DNA of 64,000 bases from Parvibaculum sp049671045 (GCF_049671045.1 NZ_JBATUH010000015.1:1-64000), one strand, 5' to 3'. Numbered from the stretch's first letter, positions 54,679 to 63,593 are shown. Program-made: numbers and translations. Notes: generated by a model from the letters alone, not told the origin.

Positions 54679-54779
54679 AACACATAATTCCCGGGCGGCG
54701 GAATGTCCGCGCCACCTCGGGCGGACGTTACCTGCGGCAGAGACAAACGGCCAGACCCGGAAAATCCGACGCTGGCCGC

Positions 54780-55001
54780 TTAGTCCTGTCCGCCAGCCTC
54801 ATGGATCAGCCGCAGGTAATGCTCGGCGTGCTGGTAGTAATTCTCACGGGCCACCGGGTCGGCGACACGGCCCGCCTCTTCGGCGAGCGCGCGGTAGCGC
54901 TCGAGATTCTGGCGCCACTGGGCAGGGTTCACCGCCTGCGCGCGCCCCGGCGAATGGCGCCGCGACGAGCCGGAGGTCCTCCGGTCAGTTCTTGATGTCA
55001 T
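54780..55001 (-). CDS. DUF4167-domain small protein
   Basis: A 73-residue, strongly basic-to-acidic protein. VNPAQWRQNLERYRALAEEA and DPVARENYYQHAEHYLRLIH are the DUF4167 signature, seen in alphaproteobacteria. Larger relatives are RNA-binding-like and Arg/Gly-rich; this one is nearly only the domain. Function is unknown. A near-consensus RpoH promoter lies upstream, giving a leader of about 165 bases, and a small hairpin (GCCGTCCC/GGGCGGC) lies just before the start codon. Confidence 0.8.
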   Translation of the reverse strand: MTSRTDRRTSGSSRRHSPGRAQAVNPAQWRQNLERYRALAEEAGRVADPVARENYYQHAEHYLRLIHEAGGQD

Positions 55002-55173
55002 ATGTCATTCGAGGCCGCCCAAAGGGACGGCGTCCTTGCTTTGCGAAACGATTGCGTATCGGCAAAGAAAAAAGGGGGAAGTGGCGCGAGGCATCACGGC
55101 GTACATCCGGCCTGTAATGCCGCAGGTCCGGCGCCGGGGCGACCCCGCGCAGCGAACCTTCGCGCTTGGAACT

Positions 55174-55202
55174 TAAATGGGGTGAAGCGCGCTCTTTACA
55201 AG
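55174..55202 (-). promoter_or_regulatory. Strong RpoH (heat-shock) promoter match upstream of DUF4167 gene
   Basis: On the minus strand CTTGTAA, 13 bases, then CCCCATTTA. Compared with the E. coli sigma32 consensus CTTGAAA-N(11-16)-CCCCATNTA there is a single mismatch. It is placed in the gap between the esterase stop and the DUF4167 gene and points into the latter. Confidence 0.6.
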
Positions 55203-55205
55203 CCC

Positions 55206-55862
55206 TCAGCCCCCATGACGCTCGCGATAGGCGAAAGCCGACAGAAGGAAGCGCCCGCCGAGAATGAGGGCGTCGGCATTGACGGCATGGCCGAGCCCGG
55301 GAAGCGCCTGCCCCGCCGCGACAACGCCCGCCTCGCTCAACGCCTTCACGGCGACATGCATGCCATAGACCGGCGCCAGTTCGTCGAGTTCGCCATTGAT
55401 GAGCATGACGGGCGGGCGCGCCGTGATCTCCGCCGCCAGCCGCTCGCGCCCGACAAGTCCACCCCCATAGCCGAGAATGGCCGCAGGCGCGGCCTTGCGG
55501 CGCAACCCCGCGTGCAGCGCCATCACCGTTCCCTGGCTGAAGCCCACGAGAGCAAGCCGCGAGGCATCGAGCCCGAGGCGCTGAAGCTCGCCGTCGATGA
55601 ATTCATCGACGCCCGCCTGCGCGGCGACCGCATCGTCATAAAGGCGCGGATCGCTCCCCGGCCGCTTGCCGATCCATTGATAGCCGCCATCCGCCGTTGC
55701 CGTCGGCGCATCCGGCGCGACGAAGGCGACGGTGGGCATGGAGCCCTGCCAGAAATCGGCAAATGACATGAGGTCGGCGCCGTTCGAGCCATAGCCATGC
55801 AGAAACACGATGAGCCATCTGGCGTCGGCGCTGTCCGGATCGCGGCGAAGGGCATTGAGCAT
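55206..55862 (-). CDS. Phospholipase/carboxylesterase-family alpha/beta hydrolase
   Basis: A 218-residue alpha/beta hydrolase of the lysophospholipase/carboxylesterase (YpfH/Est) type. LIVFLHGYGSNGADLMSFAD holds the oxyanion loop; LALVGFSQGTVMALHAGLR carries the nucleophilic Ser in GFSQG; LINGELDELAPVYGM gives the Asp and LPGLGHAVNADA the His. The frame opens 13 codons earlier (55901); I prefer ATG 55862 because it gives the usual N-terminus. Substrates are probably short-chain esters. Cytoplasmic: no signal peptide. Confidence 0.87.
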   Translation of the reverse strand: MLNALRRDPDSADARWLIVFLHGYGSNGADLMSFADFWQGSMPTVAFVAPDAPTATADGGYQWIGKRPGSDPRLYDDAVAAQAGVDEFIDGELQRLGLDASRLALVGFSQGTVMALHAGLRRKAAPAAILGYGGGLVGRERLAAEITARPPVMLINGELDELAPVYGMHVAVKALSEAGVVAAGQALPGLGHAVNADALILGGRFLLSAFAYRERHGG

Positions 55863-55937
55863 GGGAACGCTTTCTCTTTGGCCGCCAGCATACACCGTCA
55901 TGCCGCGAACCGAAGACGCATGGCGGAATTTTCCGGT

Positions 55938-57110
55938 TCAGGCCCGGCGCTGCGCGTAGGCTCCGAGCCGCGCGCTCGCCTCCGCGATGACGGCGTCCTG
56001 CTTGCAGAAGCAGAAGCGCGCGAGATAGCGCGGCGCGGCGGCGGGATCTGCATAGAAGGCCGAGATCGGAATGGCCGCGACCTTGGCCTTGACCGTGATG
56101 TCGCGGCAGAACTCCTCATCCGTGCCGTTGAAGCCGAGCGGCCGGAAATCGGCGCTGATGAAATAGGTGCCGTCCGCCGGCAGCACATCGAAGCCCGCCT
56201 CTTTCAGCCCCCGCGCCATGAGATCGCGCTTTGCTTCCAGCGAGCCCGCAAGGCCCGCAAAGTAATCGTCACCCTTGCCGAGCCCGTAGGCGACGGCCGT
56301 TTGCAGCGCCGGCGGCGTGGTGAAGGTCACGAACTGATGCACCTTCATGATCGGCGTCATGAGATGCTCGGGGCCCGTGACATAGCCGATCTTCCAGCCG
56401 GTGAGCGAGAAGGTCTTGCCCGCCGAGCCGATCCGCACACAGCGCTCGCGCATGCCGGGCAGCGTCATCAGCGGCACATGGCGATGGCCGGAAAAGACGA
56501 GATGCTCATAGACCTCGTCGCAAACGGCATAGGCGTCGTGCTCGATCAGAAGCGCGGCGATGGCGTCGAGCTCAGCGCGGGTGAAGACCTTGCCCGTCGG
56601 GTTCATCGGCGTGTTGAGCAGGATGAGCTTCGTCCGGGGCGAGAAGGCCGCCGCGAGCTTCTCCAGCGGCAGCGACCAGAGTGGCGGCTCGAGCGCGACG
56701 CTCACCACCTTCGCGCCCGCCGCCTCGATGATCGGCTTGTAGCTGTCATAGGCGGGTTCGAGGATGATCGCCTCGTCCCCCGGATTGAGGAGGCCGAGCA
56801 GGCAGTCGTTCAGCGCCTCGGTCGCGCCGGAGGTGACAAGGACTTCCTTCTGCCAGTCCACATCGAGGCCATAGAAGCGCTTGTTGACGGCGGCGACCGC
56901 CTGACGAAGGGCAGGCATGCCGGGCATGGGCGGATACTGGTTTGGCCCATCGACGATCGCCCTTGCGGCTACGGCGCGGACGTCGTCCGGGCCCTCATCG
57001 TCCGGGAAGCCCTGCCCGAGATTGAGCGCGCCATGCTCGGCCGCGAGCGCGGACATGACCGTGAAAATCGTCGTGCCCAGATTCCCGAAAACACCGTTCA
57101 CCGGCCGCAT
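55938..57110 (-). CDS. Class I/II PLP aminotransferase (YbdL/kynurenine-aminotransferase-like)
   Basis: A 390-residue fold-type I aminotransferase. LNLGQGFPDDEGPDDVRAVA and GPNQYPPMPGMPALRQAVAA place it in the methionine/kynurenine/glutamine transaminase subgroup. LVTSGATEALNDCLLGLLNP is the cofactor-phosphate loop and GSAGKTFSLTGWKIGYVTG contains the PLP lysine. LLNTPMNPTGKVFTR is conserved. Likely substrates are methionine or aromatic amino acids. It diverges from glnB with about 290 bases between. Confidence 0.9.
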   Translation of the reverse strand: MRPVNGVFGNLGTTIFTVMSALAAEHGALNLGQGFPDDEGPDDVRAVAARAIVDGPNQYPPMPGMPALRQAVAAVNKRFYGLDVDWQKEVLVTSGATEALNDCLLGLLNPGDEAIILEPAYDSYKPIIEAAGAKVVSVALEPPLWSLPLEKLAAAFSPRTKLILLNTPMNPTGKVFTRAELDAIAALLIEHDAYAVCDEVYEHLVFSGHRHVPLMTLPGMRERCVRIGSAGKTFSLTGWKIGYVTGPEHLMTPIMKVHQFVTFTTPPALQTAVAYGLGKGDDYFAGLAGSLEAKRDLMARGLKEAGFDVLPADGTYFISADFRPLGFNGTDEEFCRDITVKAKVAAIPISAFYADPAAAPRYLARFCFCKQDAVIAEASARLGAYAQRRA

Positions 57111-57334
57111 CGCGCCTTCCCCCTTACCTTTTTATTACCCTTGCCCGGCCGTGCCGGCGGGCGGGAGAATGTCAAACCGCCGGCGCGCCTGCAAATCTCC
57201 GCCCGATTTGCCGCATGCCCGCTTTTTACCCAAACTGACCGTTTATTGTGCAGCGCTTTCGGCCACTACCGGGCAAGCTCTCGGCGCTTATTCGCAACTA
57301 TTTGATTTCAAACAACATTCTAGTTCTCGTCGTG

Positions 57335-57350
57335 TGGCACGACACATGCT
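57335..57350 (+). promoter_or_regulatory. Sigma54-type promoter for glnB-glnA
   Basis: TGGCACGACACATGCT fits the sigma54 consensus TGGCACG-N4-TTGCT with a single change (ATGC for TTGC) and the exact GG-to-GC spacing of ten bases. It lies 51 bases before the glnB start and predicts initiation near 57361. I could not find a clear NtrC dyad upstream. Confidence 0.75.
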
Positions 57351-57400
57351 ATCAGGCTGTTGACGGCGGATGCTCCGACCCAAGCCATAGGATGTCAGAC

Positions 57401-57739
57401 ATGAAGAAGATCGAGGCGATCATCAAGCCATTCAAACTCGACGAAGTGAAGGAGGCCCTTCAGGAAGTCGGGCTGCAGGGCATCACGGTCACCGAGGCGA
57501 AGGGCTTCGGGCGCCAGAAGGGTCACACCGAACTCTACCGGGGCGCGGAATATGTCGTCGATTTTCTTCCGAAAGTGAAAATCGAGGTCGTCCTCGACGA
57601 TGCGATGGTGGCGAAGGCGGTCGAGGCCATTCAGCAGGCCGCGCGCACGGGCCGCATCGGCGACGGCAAGATTTTCATTTCCACGATCGAGGAGGCGATC
57701 CGCATCCGCACCGGCGAAACCGGGACGGACGCGATCTGA
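57401..57739 (+). CDS. glnB: Nitrogen regulatory protein P-II
   Basis: P-II is the trimeric sensor of 2-oxoglutarate, ATP/ADP and glutamine that controls glutamine synthetase adenylylation and NtrBC. The 112-residue protein reads KKIEAIIKPFKLDEVKEALQ at the N-terminus, and GRQKGHTELYRGAEYVVDFL holds the T-loop with Tyr51, the uridylylation site. RTGRIGDGKIFISTIEEAIR is the C-terminal signature. ATG 57401 has AGGA eight bases upstream; an ATG three codons earlier is possible. It forms an operon with glnA 70 bases downstream. Confidence 0.97.
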   Translation: MKKIEAIIKPFKLDEVKEALQEVGLQGITVTEAKGFGRQKGHTELYRGAEYVVDFLPKVKIEVVLDDAMVAKAVEAIQQAARTGRIGDGKIFISTIEEAIRIRTGETGTDAI

Positions 57740-57809
57740 CGCGACGAGCCGCCTGCGAACCATCCGAACCAAACACCGCTACACACCCATCCAGAACGGG
57801 GAAGATTAA

Positions 57810-59219
<1,410 letters not shown>

Positions 59220-59239
59220 TCCGCCTACGGATCGGATGG

Positions 59240-59269
59240 AAAGGCCGGAGCGAAGTCTCCGGCCTTTTT
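59240..59269 (+). terminator. Intrinsic terminator after glnA
   Basis: AAAGGCCGGAG-CGAAGT-CTCCGGCCTTTTT: a perfect stem followed by five T on the plus strand, 20 bases after the glnA stop. The VOC-protein gene ends next to it on the opposite strand. Confidence 0.9.
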
Positions 59270-59273
59270 CGTT

Positions 59274-60041
59274 TCAGGCAGCGGGAATGAGGCGGAAGCG
59301 CACGCCGCAGATCAGCACGGCCCCGCCCTCGACCGGAACGCCATGACGGCGCGCCGCCTCGATGACGCGGGCGGGATCGCTCACCGCAATGTCGATGCCG
59401 ACGACGCCGGTTCCATCCTCGTCGACTGGTGGCACGAAATCGACGTAACCACGCGCGAGATCGAGACGTGCTCCGGACGGGCCTTCCGTAACCGCGACGC
59501 CGAGCAACTGGCCCCAGCGCGCCGCCGTCGCGGCCGGGCTTTCCGACTGAATGGCGACGCCGAGAAGCGCCGTCGAAACCTCGTTGCGCGCATTGCGCCA
59601 GTCGTGCCCCGCCGGAGGCCAGTCGCTGTCGCGGTCGAACCAGTCGGCCACGCCCACGACGGAATCGACGGAAGTCAGCACGCCGCCGAAATCGCCCGGA
59701 TGAAAATGCGTGAACGTATAACGGCCATCGCGCTCGGCGATCACTCTGGCGCCGAGGCCCCTTATCCGCTCGCGCTCGCCAGACGCATCGGCGGCCTCGA
59801 ATATCACCATATAGCCAGCATCGCCGCCGCGCCTGCGGAGATAGCGAAGCGCCGAGGCATCTTCCTTCACCGGCTGCACGACTTCCAGAAATTCGCCGCC
59901 TACCGGCATGACAGCGTTGACGAGCCCGAAAATGCCGACACCCGGATCGTTATAGGCGACCTTGAGGCCAAGCACATTGGCGAGCCGATCGACGACGGGT
60001 TCCAGATCATGCGCGACGAGCGCCACCTGCCGAAGCCACAT
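59274..60041 (-). CDS. VOC (glyoxalase-like) family protein
   Basis: A 255-residue protein with two vicinal-oxygen-chelate modules. The N-terminal half (LRQVALVAHDLEPVVDRLAN, VGIFGLVNAVMPVGGEFLEV) resembles the glyoxalase-like domain group, with Glu in GEFLEVVQP. The second half has STALLGVAIQSESPAATAAR and GVVGIDIAVSDPARVIEAAR. Substrate and reaction are unknown. GGAGG lies six bases before ATG 60041; a GTG one codon earlier is open. It converges with glnA. Confidence 0.8.
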   Translation of the reverse strand: MWLRQVALVAHDLEPVVDRLANVLGLKVAYNDPGVGIFGLVNAVMPVGGEFLEVVQPVKEDASALRYLRRRGGDAGYMVIFEAADASGERERIRGLGARVIAERDGRYTFTHFHPGDFGGVLTSVDSVVGVADWFDRDSDWPPAGHDWRNARNEVSTALLGVAIQSESPAATAARWGQLLGVAVTEGPSGARLDLARGYVDFVPPVDEDGTGVVGIDIAVSDPARVIEAARRHGVPVEGGAVLICGVRFRLIPAA

Positions 60042-60193
60042 CACATTCCTCCCCTGTTTCCCGAAGCAACGTGATCGGCGGATGCCTCTCCGTCAAGCCG
60101 GCAGGAACGATCGCATCGCTGAAACGAATCCCCTCGCGCGCGACTTCATGCCACCGATGAGCGCGACCGCCCTGCATTCTTCCGCGCGGCGAA

Positions 60194-60228
60194 TGACGCA
60201 TTATTCCGTATACGTCTATTTTGCGTCA
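60194..60228. promoter_or_regulatory. TGACGCA/TGCGTCA inverted repeat
   Basis: Two perfect 7-base half-sites, TGACGCA (60194-60200) and TGCGTCA (60222-60228), face each other across 21 A/T-rich bases, with 28 bases from centre to centre. They lie about 46 bases upstream of the -35 of the next promoter. The spacing would place a regulator's half-sites on roughly the same helix side only if the DNA is bent, so the role is uncertain. Confidence 0.35.
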
Positions 60229-60273
60229 ATCATGCTGACCCTCATTCGTCGCAGTCAAATCAGGCTTTTGTTA

Positions 60274-60302
60274 TTGACGTTCCGCACCGATTTGGCCTAG
60301 CC
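60274..60302 (+). promoter_or_regulatory. Sigma70-type promoter for leader-peptide/structured-RNA region
   Basis: TTGACG (60274-60279) and CTAGCC (60297-60302), 17 bases apart. It predicts a start near 60309, just before a strong ribosome-binding site and a 9-codon ORF. Confidence 0.5.
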
Positions 60303-60342
60303 TTTTCCTGCATCAGAGACTTGAAGGAGGAGGTTTCAGAAG

Positions 60343-60372
60343 ATGAATCCACCGACGCAAGGAAGGTTCTGA
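60343..60372 (+). CDS. Nine-codon ORF (possible leader peptide) MNPPTQGRF
   Basis: A very strong GGAGGAGG site precedes ATG at about eight bases; nine codons later comes TGA. The stop lies in the loop of a 7-pair hairpin, AAGGTTC/GAACCTT (60363-60386). The peptide contains Pro-Pro. Strong initiation, a tiny peptide and a hairpin at its stop are typical of translational attenuators, but no named family is recognised. Its regulated target would be the downstream RNA or lemA. Confidence 0.4.
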   Translation: MNPPTQGRF

Positions 60373-60480
60373 AAGTTTTGAACCTTGCACTTCATCGTCA
60401 CCCTGTCGCGTTCTACCTGCGTAGTCGGTCAGCAAACATTGTAGGCCACAGAGCGCAACACAAGTCTGACGTCAGCATTA

Positions 60481-60620
60481 CGCACATTGAGTGCGCAGGC
60501 GATCGAGACAATGGATCAGGCCCGGCTTTAAAGCGCGGGCGAGTGCCAGAGGCACATCCATAAGCAACCCCGCAAGGAACGCCCGACAGGAGATCCGGGG
60601 CTTCCGCTAAGCGGGGTTGC
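60481..60620 (+). ncRNA. Candidate structured RNA: hairpin, two-hairpin multibranch junction and long terminal stem
   Basis: Complementary segments predict: hairpin CGCAC-ATTGA-GTGCG (60481-60495); closing helix ATGGAT (60511-60516) with ATCCAT (60556-60561); inside it CCCG-GCTT..AAGC-CGGG (60521-60539) and GTGCC-AGA-GGCAC (60543-60555); then a perfect 10-pair stem GCAACCCCGC (60564-60573) with GCGGGGTTGC (60611-60620), whose interior can add GGAA/TTCC and CCC/GGG. Low third-position GC in every frame argues against protein coding. It lies between the 9-codon ORF and lemA. No terminator follows, so it may be a leader rather than a free RNA. I match no known riboswitch. Confidence 0.45.
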
Positions 60621-60763
60621 ATATGTTCAGAACAAGATATCCCCACTTACAATCCAGAAACGGCTCCCTATTTCCGCTCCTGCACGGCAATGCCGCCGCG
60701 TTGCCGAATGGACCGATGCCGGATAGCGTTTGCGCATCGGACAAAGGGAATGAGAGGGATCTC

Positions 60764-61357
60764 ATGTCGAACGCGCGCGTCGTGCTCTGGGGCATCATTG
60801 CCATCATTCTGCTGGGCCTGATCTGGCTCTTTTCCAGCGTCAACACCATTCCGCGTCAGGACGAGGCAGCGAATGCGGCATGGTCGCAGGTTCTCAACCA
60901 GTATCAGCGGCGCGCCGACCTCGTTCCCAATCTGGTGTCGACCGTCAAAGGCTATGCGGCGCATGAGGAAAAGGTGCTGACCGAAGTGACGAATGCGCGG
61001 GCGCGTGTGGGCCAGCTTCCGGCGCCTGATCCCAGCGATCCGAAATCGGTGGAGCAATATGACCGGGCGCAGCGCGAACTCGGCGGCGCGCTCTCGCGCC
61101 TGCTCGTCGTCGCGGAGCAATATCCCCAGCTCAAGGCAAACGAGAATTTCCTGACGCTGCAATCGCAGCTCGAGGGAACGGAGAACCGCATCTCGGTGGC
61201 GCGCCGCGACTATATTCAGGCCGTGCAGACCTACAACACGACGCTCCGCACCTATCCCGGCCGGTTCGTCGCGGCGATCTTCTATCCCTCCGCCCAGCCA
61301 CGGGCCAACTTCGCGGCCGAGGCCGGCGCGGAAAAGGCGCCGCAGGTTCAGTTCTGA
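60764..61357 (+). CDS. lemA: LemA family protein
   Basis: A 197-residue protein with an N-terminal membrane helix (VVLWGIIAIILLGLIWLFSS) and an outer helical domain. VNTIPRQDEAANAAWSQVLN and QYQRRADLVPNLVSTVKGYA with AHEEKVLTEVTNARARV are the LemA signature. Function is not known; LemA genes are often paired with TPM-domain genes, as here. ATG 60764 is preceded by AGAGGG. A possible promoter TTGCCG-17-TAGCGT lies at 60702-60730. Its stop overlaps the next ATG. Confidence 0.93.
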   Translation: MSNARVVLWGIIAIILLGLIWLFSSVNTIPRQDEAANAAWSQVLNQYQRRADLVPNLVSTVKGYAAHEEKVLTEVTNARARVGQLPAPDPSDPKSVEQYDRAQRELGGALSRLLVVAEQYPQLKANENFLTLQSQLEGTENRISVARRDYIQAVQTYNTTLRTYPGRFVAAIFYPSAQPRANFAAEAGAEKAPQVQF

Positions 61358-62079
61358 TGCCGCGCCGCCCGCCCCTGCCTGCGCTTCTGCTCGGGCTCTG
61401 GCTGGGGCTCGCGGCAGGCGCGGCGCTTGCCGCCGGCATCGTCTTTCCGCCGCTCACCGGGCGGGTGGTCGACGCGGCGCATGTGCTGCCCGCCGATGAC
61501 ATCGCCAGGCTCGAGGCAGCGCTCGGCGCGCATGAGGCCAGGACGACGAACCAGGTGGTCGTGGCGACCGTGCCGTCGCTTCAGGGGCGCGACATAGAAA
61601 GCTACGCAAATGAACTCTTCCGCACATGGGCCCTCGGGCAGAAGGACAAGGACAACGGCGTCCTCTTCCTCATCGCGCCCAACGAGCGCGAGATGCGGAT
61701 CGAGGTCGGCTACGGGCTCGAGGGAACGCTGACCGACGCGCTGGCAAGCCAGATCATCCGCAACATCGTCACGCCACGTTTCAGGGAGGGTGATCTTCCC
61801 GGCGGAATCGAGGCAGGCACGAACGCGATCCTGACGGTTCTGGGCGGCGGCGCCCTGCCCCAGGAAACGGGCGATCAGGGCGACTGGCGGGACGCGGTGC
61901 CCTTCCTCATCTTCTTCCTCGTCTGGATGTTCTTCGTCGCCAATGCGCGCCGTCGCGGCGGACGCGGCGGCGGCATCTGGTGGGGCGGCGGAGGCGGAGG
62001 ATTTGGCGGGGGCTCGGGCGGCGGCTTTGGCGGAGGCGGCGGTAGCTCGGGGGGCGGCGGCGCCTCCGGCCGATGGTGA
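61357..62079 (+). CDS. TPM-domain (YgcG-like) membrane protein with Gly-rich tail
   Basis: A 240-residue protein: signal peptide (LLLGLWLGLAAGAALAAG), a periplasmic TPM domain (FPPLTGRVVDAAHVLPADDI; NQVVVATVPSLQGRDIESYA; NGVLFLIAPNEREMRIEVGY), a membrane helix (VPFLIFFLVWMFFVANA) and a Gly/Ser-rich C-terminal tail. Plant TPM proteins help photosystem assembly, and bacterial ones are unassigned. The ATG shares its A with the lemA TGA stop, so the two are translationally coupled and probably form a membrane complex. Confidence 0.92.
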   Translation: MPRRPPLPALLLGLWLGLAAGAALAAGIVFPPLTGRVVDAAHVLPADDIARLEAALGAHEARTTNQVVVATVPSLQGRDIESYANELFRTWALGQKDKDNGVLFLIAPNEREMRIEVGYGLEGTLTDALASQIIRNIVTPRFREGDLPGGIEAGTNAILTVLGGGALPQETGDQGDWRDAVPFLIFFLVWMFFVANARRRGGRGGGIWWGGGGGGFGGGSGGGFGGGGGSSGGGGASGRW

Positions 62080-62128
62080 GGTTCTCAAGGCAGGGAAGAA
62101 GCGAATGGCCCGTCCCGCCTCTGCCTGC

Positions 62129-62210
62129 CCGTCATGCCGGGCTCGACCCGGCATCCATTTTCTCGGACGAGCGCGGCAAAGCTGGACCCCGGATCAAGTC
62201 CGGGGTGACA
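62129..62210. repeat. Dispersed double-palindrome repeat
   Basis: Two hairpins flank a short spacer: ATGCCGGG-CTCGA-CCCGGCAT (62134-62154) and ACCCCGG-ATCAAGT-CCGGGGT (62186-62206). The flanks read GTCATGCC...GGTGACA. Repeats of this form (CATGCCGGGCTTGACCCGG and TGGATCCCGGATCAAG-like) are common intergenic elements in alphaproteobacteria. It sits just after the TPM gene and could act as a transcript end. Confidence 0.75.
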
Positions 62211-62244
62211 GCCTGAAATTGAGGCGTGTGTCATGCCCCTGCCC

Positions 62245-62265
62245 GCCCGTCATGCCGGGCTCGAA
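62245..62265. repeat. Partial second copy of the dispersed repeat
   Basis: GCCCGTCATGCCGGGCTCGA matches the left end of the repeat at 62128 exactly over 20 bases and then stops, leaving half of the first palindrome. It abuts the stop codon of the Old Yellow Enzyme gene. A truncated insertion is the simplest reading. Confidence 0.65.
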
Positions 62266-62270
62266 CAGCG

Positions 62271-63593
62271 TCAGCGCACCAGCGCTGCCGCCGTCTTCGC
62301 CTCGTTCTTCGCATAGGCGCGGAACGCCTTGAAGACGCCGAGATTGAGATCCGGGTCGAGGCCCTGCCCCATGCGCAGAATCTGCAGGCAGAACCAGCCC
62401 TGCTGCCCCCAGCCATTGAGCGCCTTCACGATATTGAAGCGGCTGTGCGGCCCGAGAAGGCCGGGGCCGATGCGCAGCGATTTTTCATAGGCGGGCACCT
62501 CGCGCACGGCGCCGCAGAGAAGCCGCGCGGGCGCGGAAGGATCGACGCAGAGCGGGCGCGCAAGGCCGACGACGTCCATCGTGCCCGAGGCGAGCGCTGC
62601 ATTCATGCCGCCGATGGTGCGGAAGCCGCCCGTCACCATGAGCGGCATCGTCACCGCTGCGCGGATGTCGCGCGCATATTCGAGGAAATAGGCTTCGCGC
62701 GCGATGGTGCTCTCCTTGCGCTTTTCGGCCTTCTCGGGATGGAGCGTCATATCGTCGAGACCGACGAGGCGCGGCTGCTCGTAAGTGCCGCCCGAGATTT
62801 CGAGAAGGTCGATCGCCTCGGCATTGAGCCATGCGGCGACCCTGATCGAATCCTCATGCGAGAAGCCGCCGCGCTGGAAGTCGGCGGAGTTGAGCTTCAC
62901 GGAAACCGGAAAATCCGGGCCGACCGCCTTGCGGATGGCGCGCACGATCTCGAGGAGAAGGCGTGCGCGGTTTTCGAGGCTGCCGCCCCATTCGTCCGTG
63001 CGCGTGTTCACATCGGGCGAAAGAAATTCGGAGATGAGATAGCCATGCGCGCCGTGAACCTGGACGCCTGTGAAGCCCGTCTCCCGCGCGATGGTGGCGA
63101 CATGGGCGAAGCGCCGGATGACATCCTCGATCTCGGCGCCGGTCATGGCGCGCGGCTTGCCGAATTGCGCGCCCGGCATGTCGAGCGGCTTGTCGGACGG
63201 AGCCAGGGGCTCGCTGTTCACCGATGCGGGCGTCTGGCGGCCTGCGTGATTGATCTGCATCCAGAGATGCGTGTCGTTGACGGTTCCCGCCTTCGCATAG
63301 GCGCGCAGCGCGGCGAGGGCTTCGCTCGACTGCGGACCGTCGATCGCGACATTGCCGGGGCGCTCCATGCAGCGGCGATCGACCTGCACATTGCCGGTGA
63401 GGAGCATGCCCGCCCCGCCCTCCGCCCAGCGGCGATAGAGCTTCACATGGGCCTCGGTGGCGCGGTTCTGCGCATCGGCCAATCCCTCGGTCATCGCCGC
63501 CTTGGACAGACGGTTTTTCAGGACCGCGTCGCAAGGGAGCGTCAGGGGCGTTGCAATGGTGGTTTTAGCCACCGGGGACGGACTGTCGGACAT
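62271..63593 (-). CDS. NADH:flavin oxidoreductase (Old Yellow Enzyme family)
   Basis: A 440-residue FMN-dependent TIM-barrel enzyme. LKNRLSKAAMTEGLADAQNR is the N-terminal FMN-binding region; LWMQINHAGRQTPASVNSEP holds the conserved His/Gln area; GVQVHGAHGYLISEFLSPDV contains the H-x-x-H-type pair that binds substrate carbonyl; NTRTDEWGGSLENRARLLLE and GGFRT near the end bind FMN phosphate. No iron-sulfur domain is appended, so it is single-domain. It likely reduces enones or nitro compounds; the physiological substrate is unknown. ATG 63593 has AAGGTG upstream; other ATGs lie up to 63707. Confidence 0.88.
   Translation of the reverse strand: MSDSPSPVAKTTIATPLTLPCDAVLKNRLSKAAMTEGLADAQNRATEAHVKLYRRWAEGGAGMLLTGNVQVDRRCMERPGNVAIDGPQSSEALAALRAYAKAGTVNDTHLWMQINHAGRQTPASVNSEPLAPSDKPLDMPGAQFGKPRAMTGAEIEDVIRRFAHVATIARETGFTGVQVHGAHGYLISEFLSPDVNTRTDEWGGSLENRARLLLEIVRAIRKAVGPDFPVSVKLNSADFQRGGFSHEDSIRVAAWLNAEAIDLLEISGGTYEQPRLVGLDDMTLHPEKAEKRKESTIAREAYFLEYARDIRAAVTMPLMVTGGFRTIGGMNAALASGTMDVVGLARPLCVDPSAPARLLCGAVREVPAYEKSLRIGPGLLGPHSRFNIVKALNGWGQQGWFCLQILRMGQGLDPDLNLGVFKAFRAYAKNEAKTAAALVR

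Noticed and set aside
60321..60563. Plus-strand frame of 80 codons beginning at TTG in the lemA upstream region
   Set aside because: Third positions are not GC-rich as in real genes here, and no family is recognisable. The strong ribosome site fits the 9-codon ORF in another frame better, and the sequence is better explained as structured RNA.
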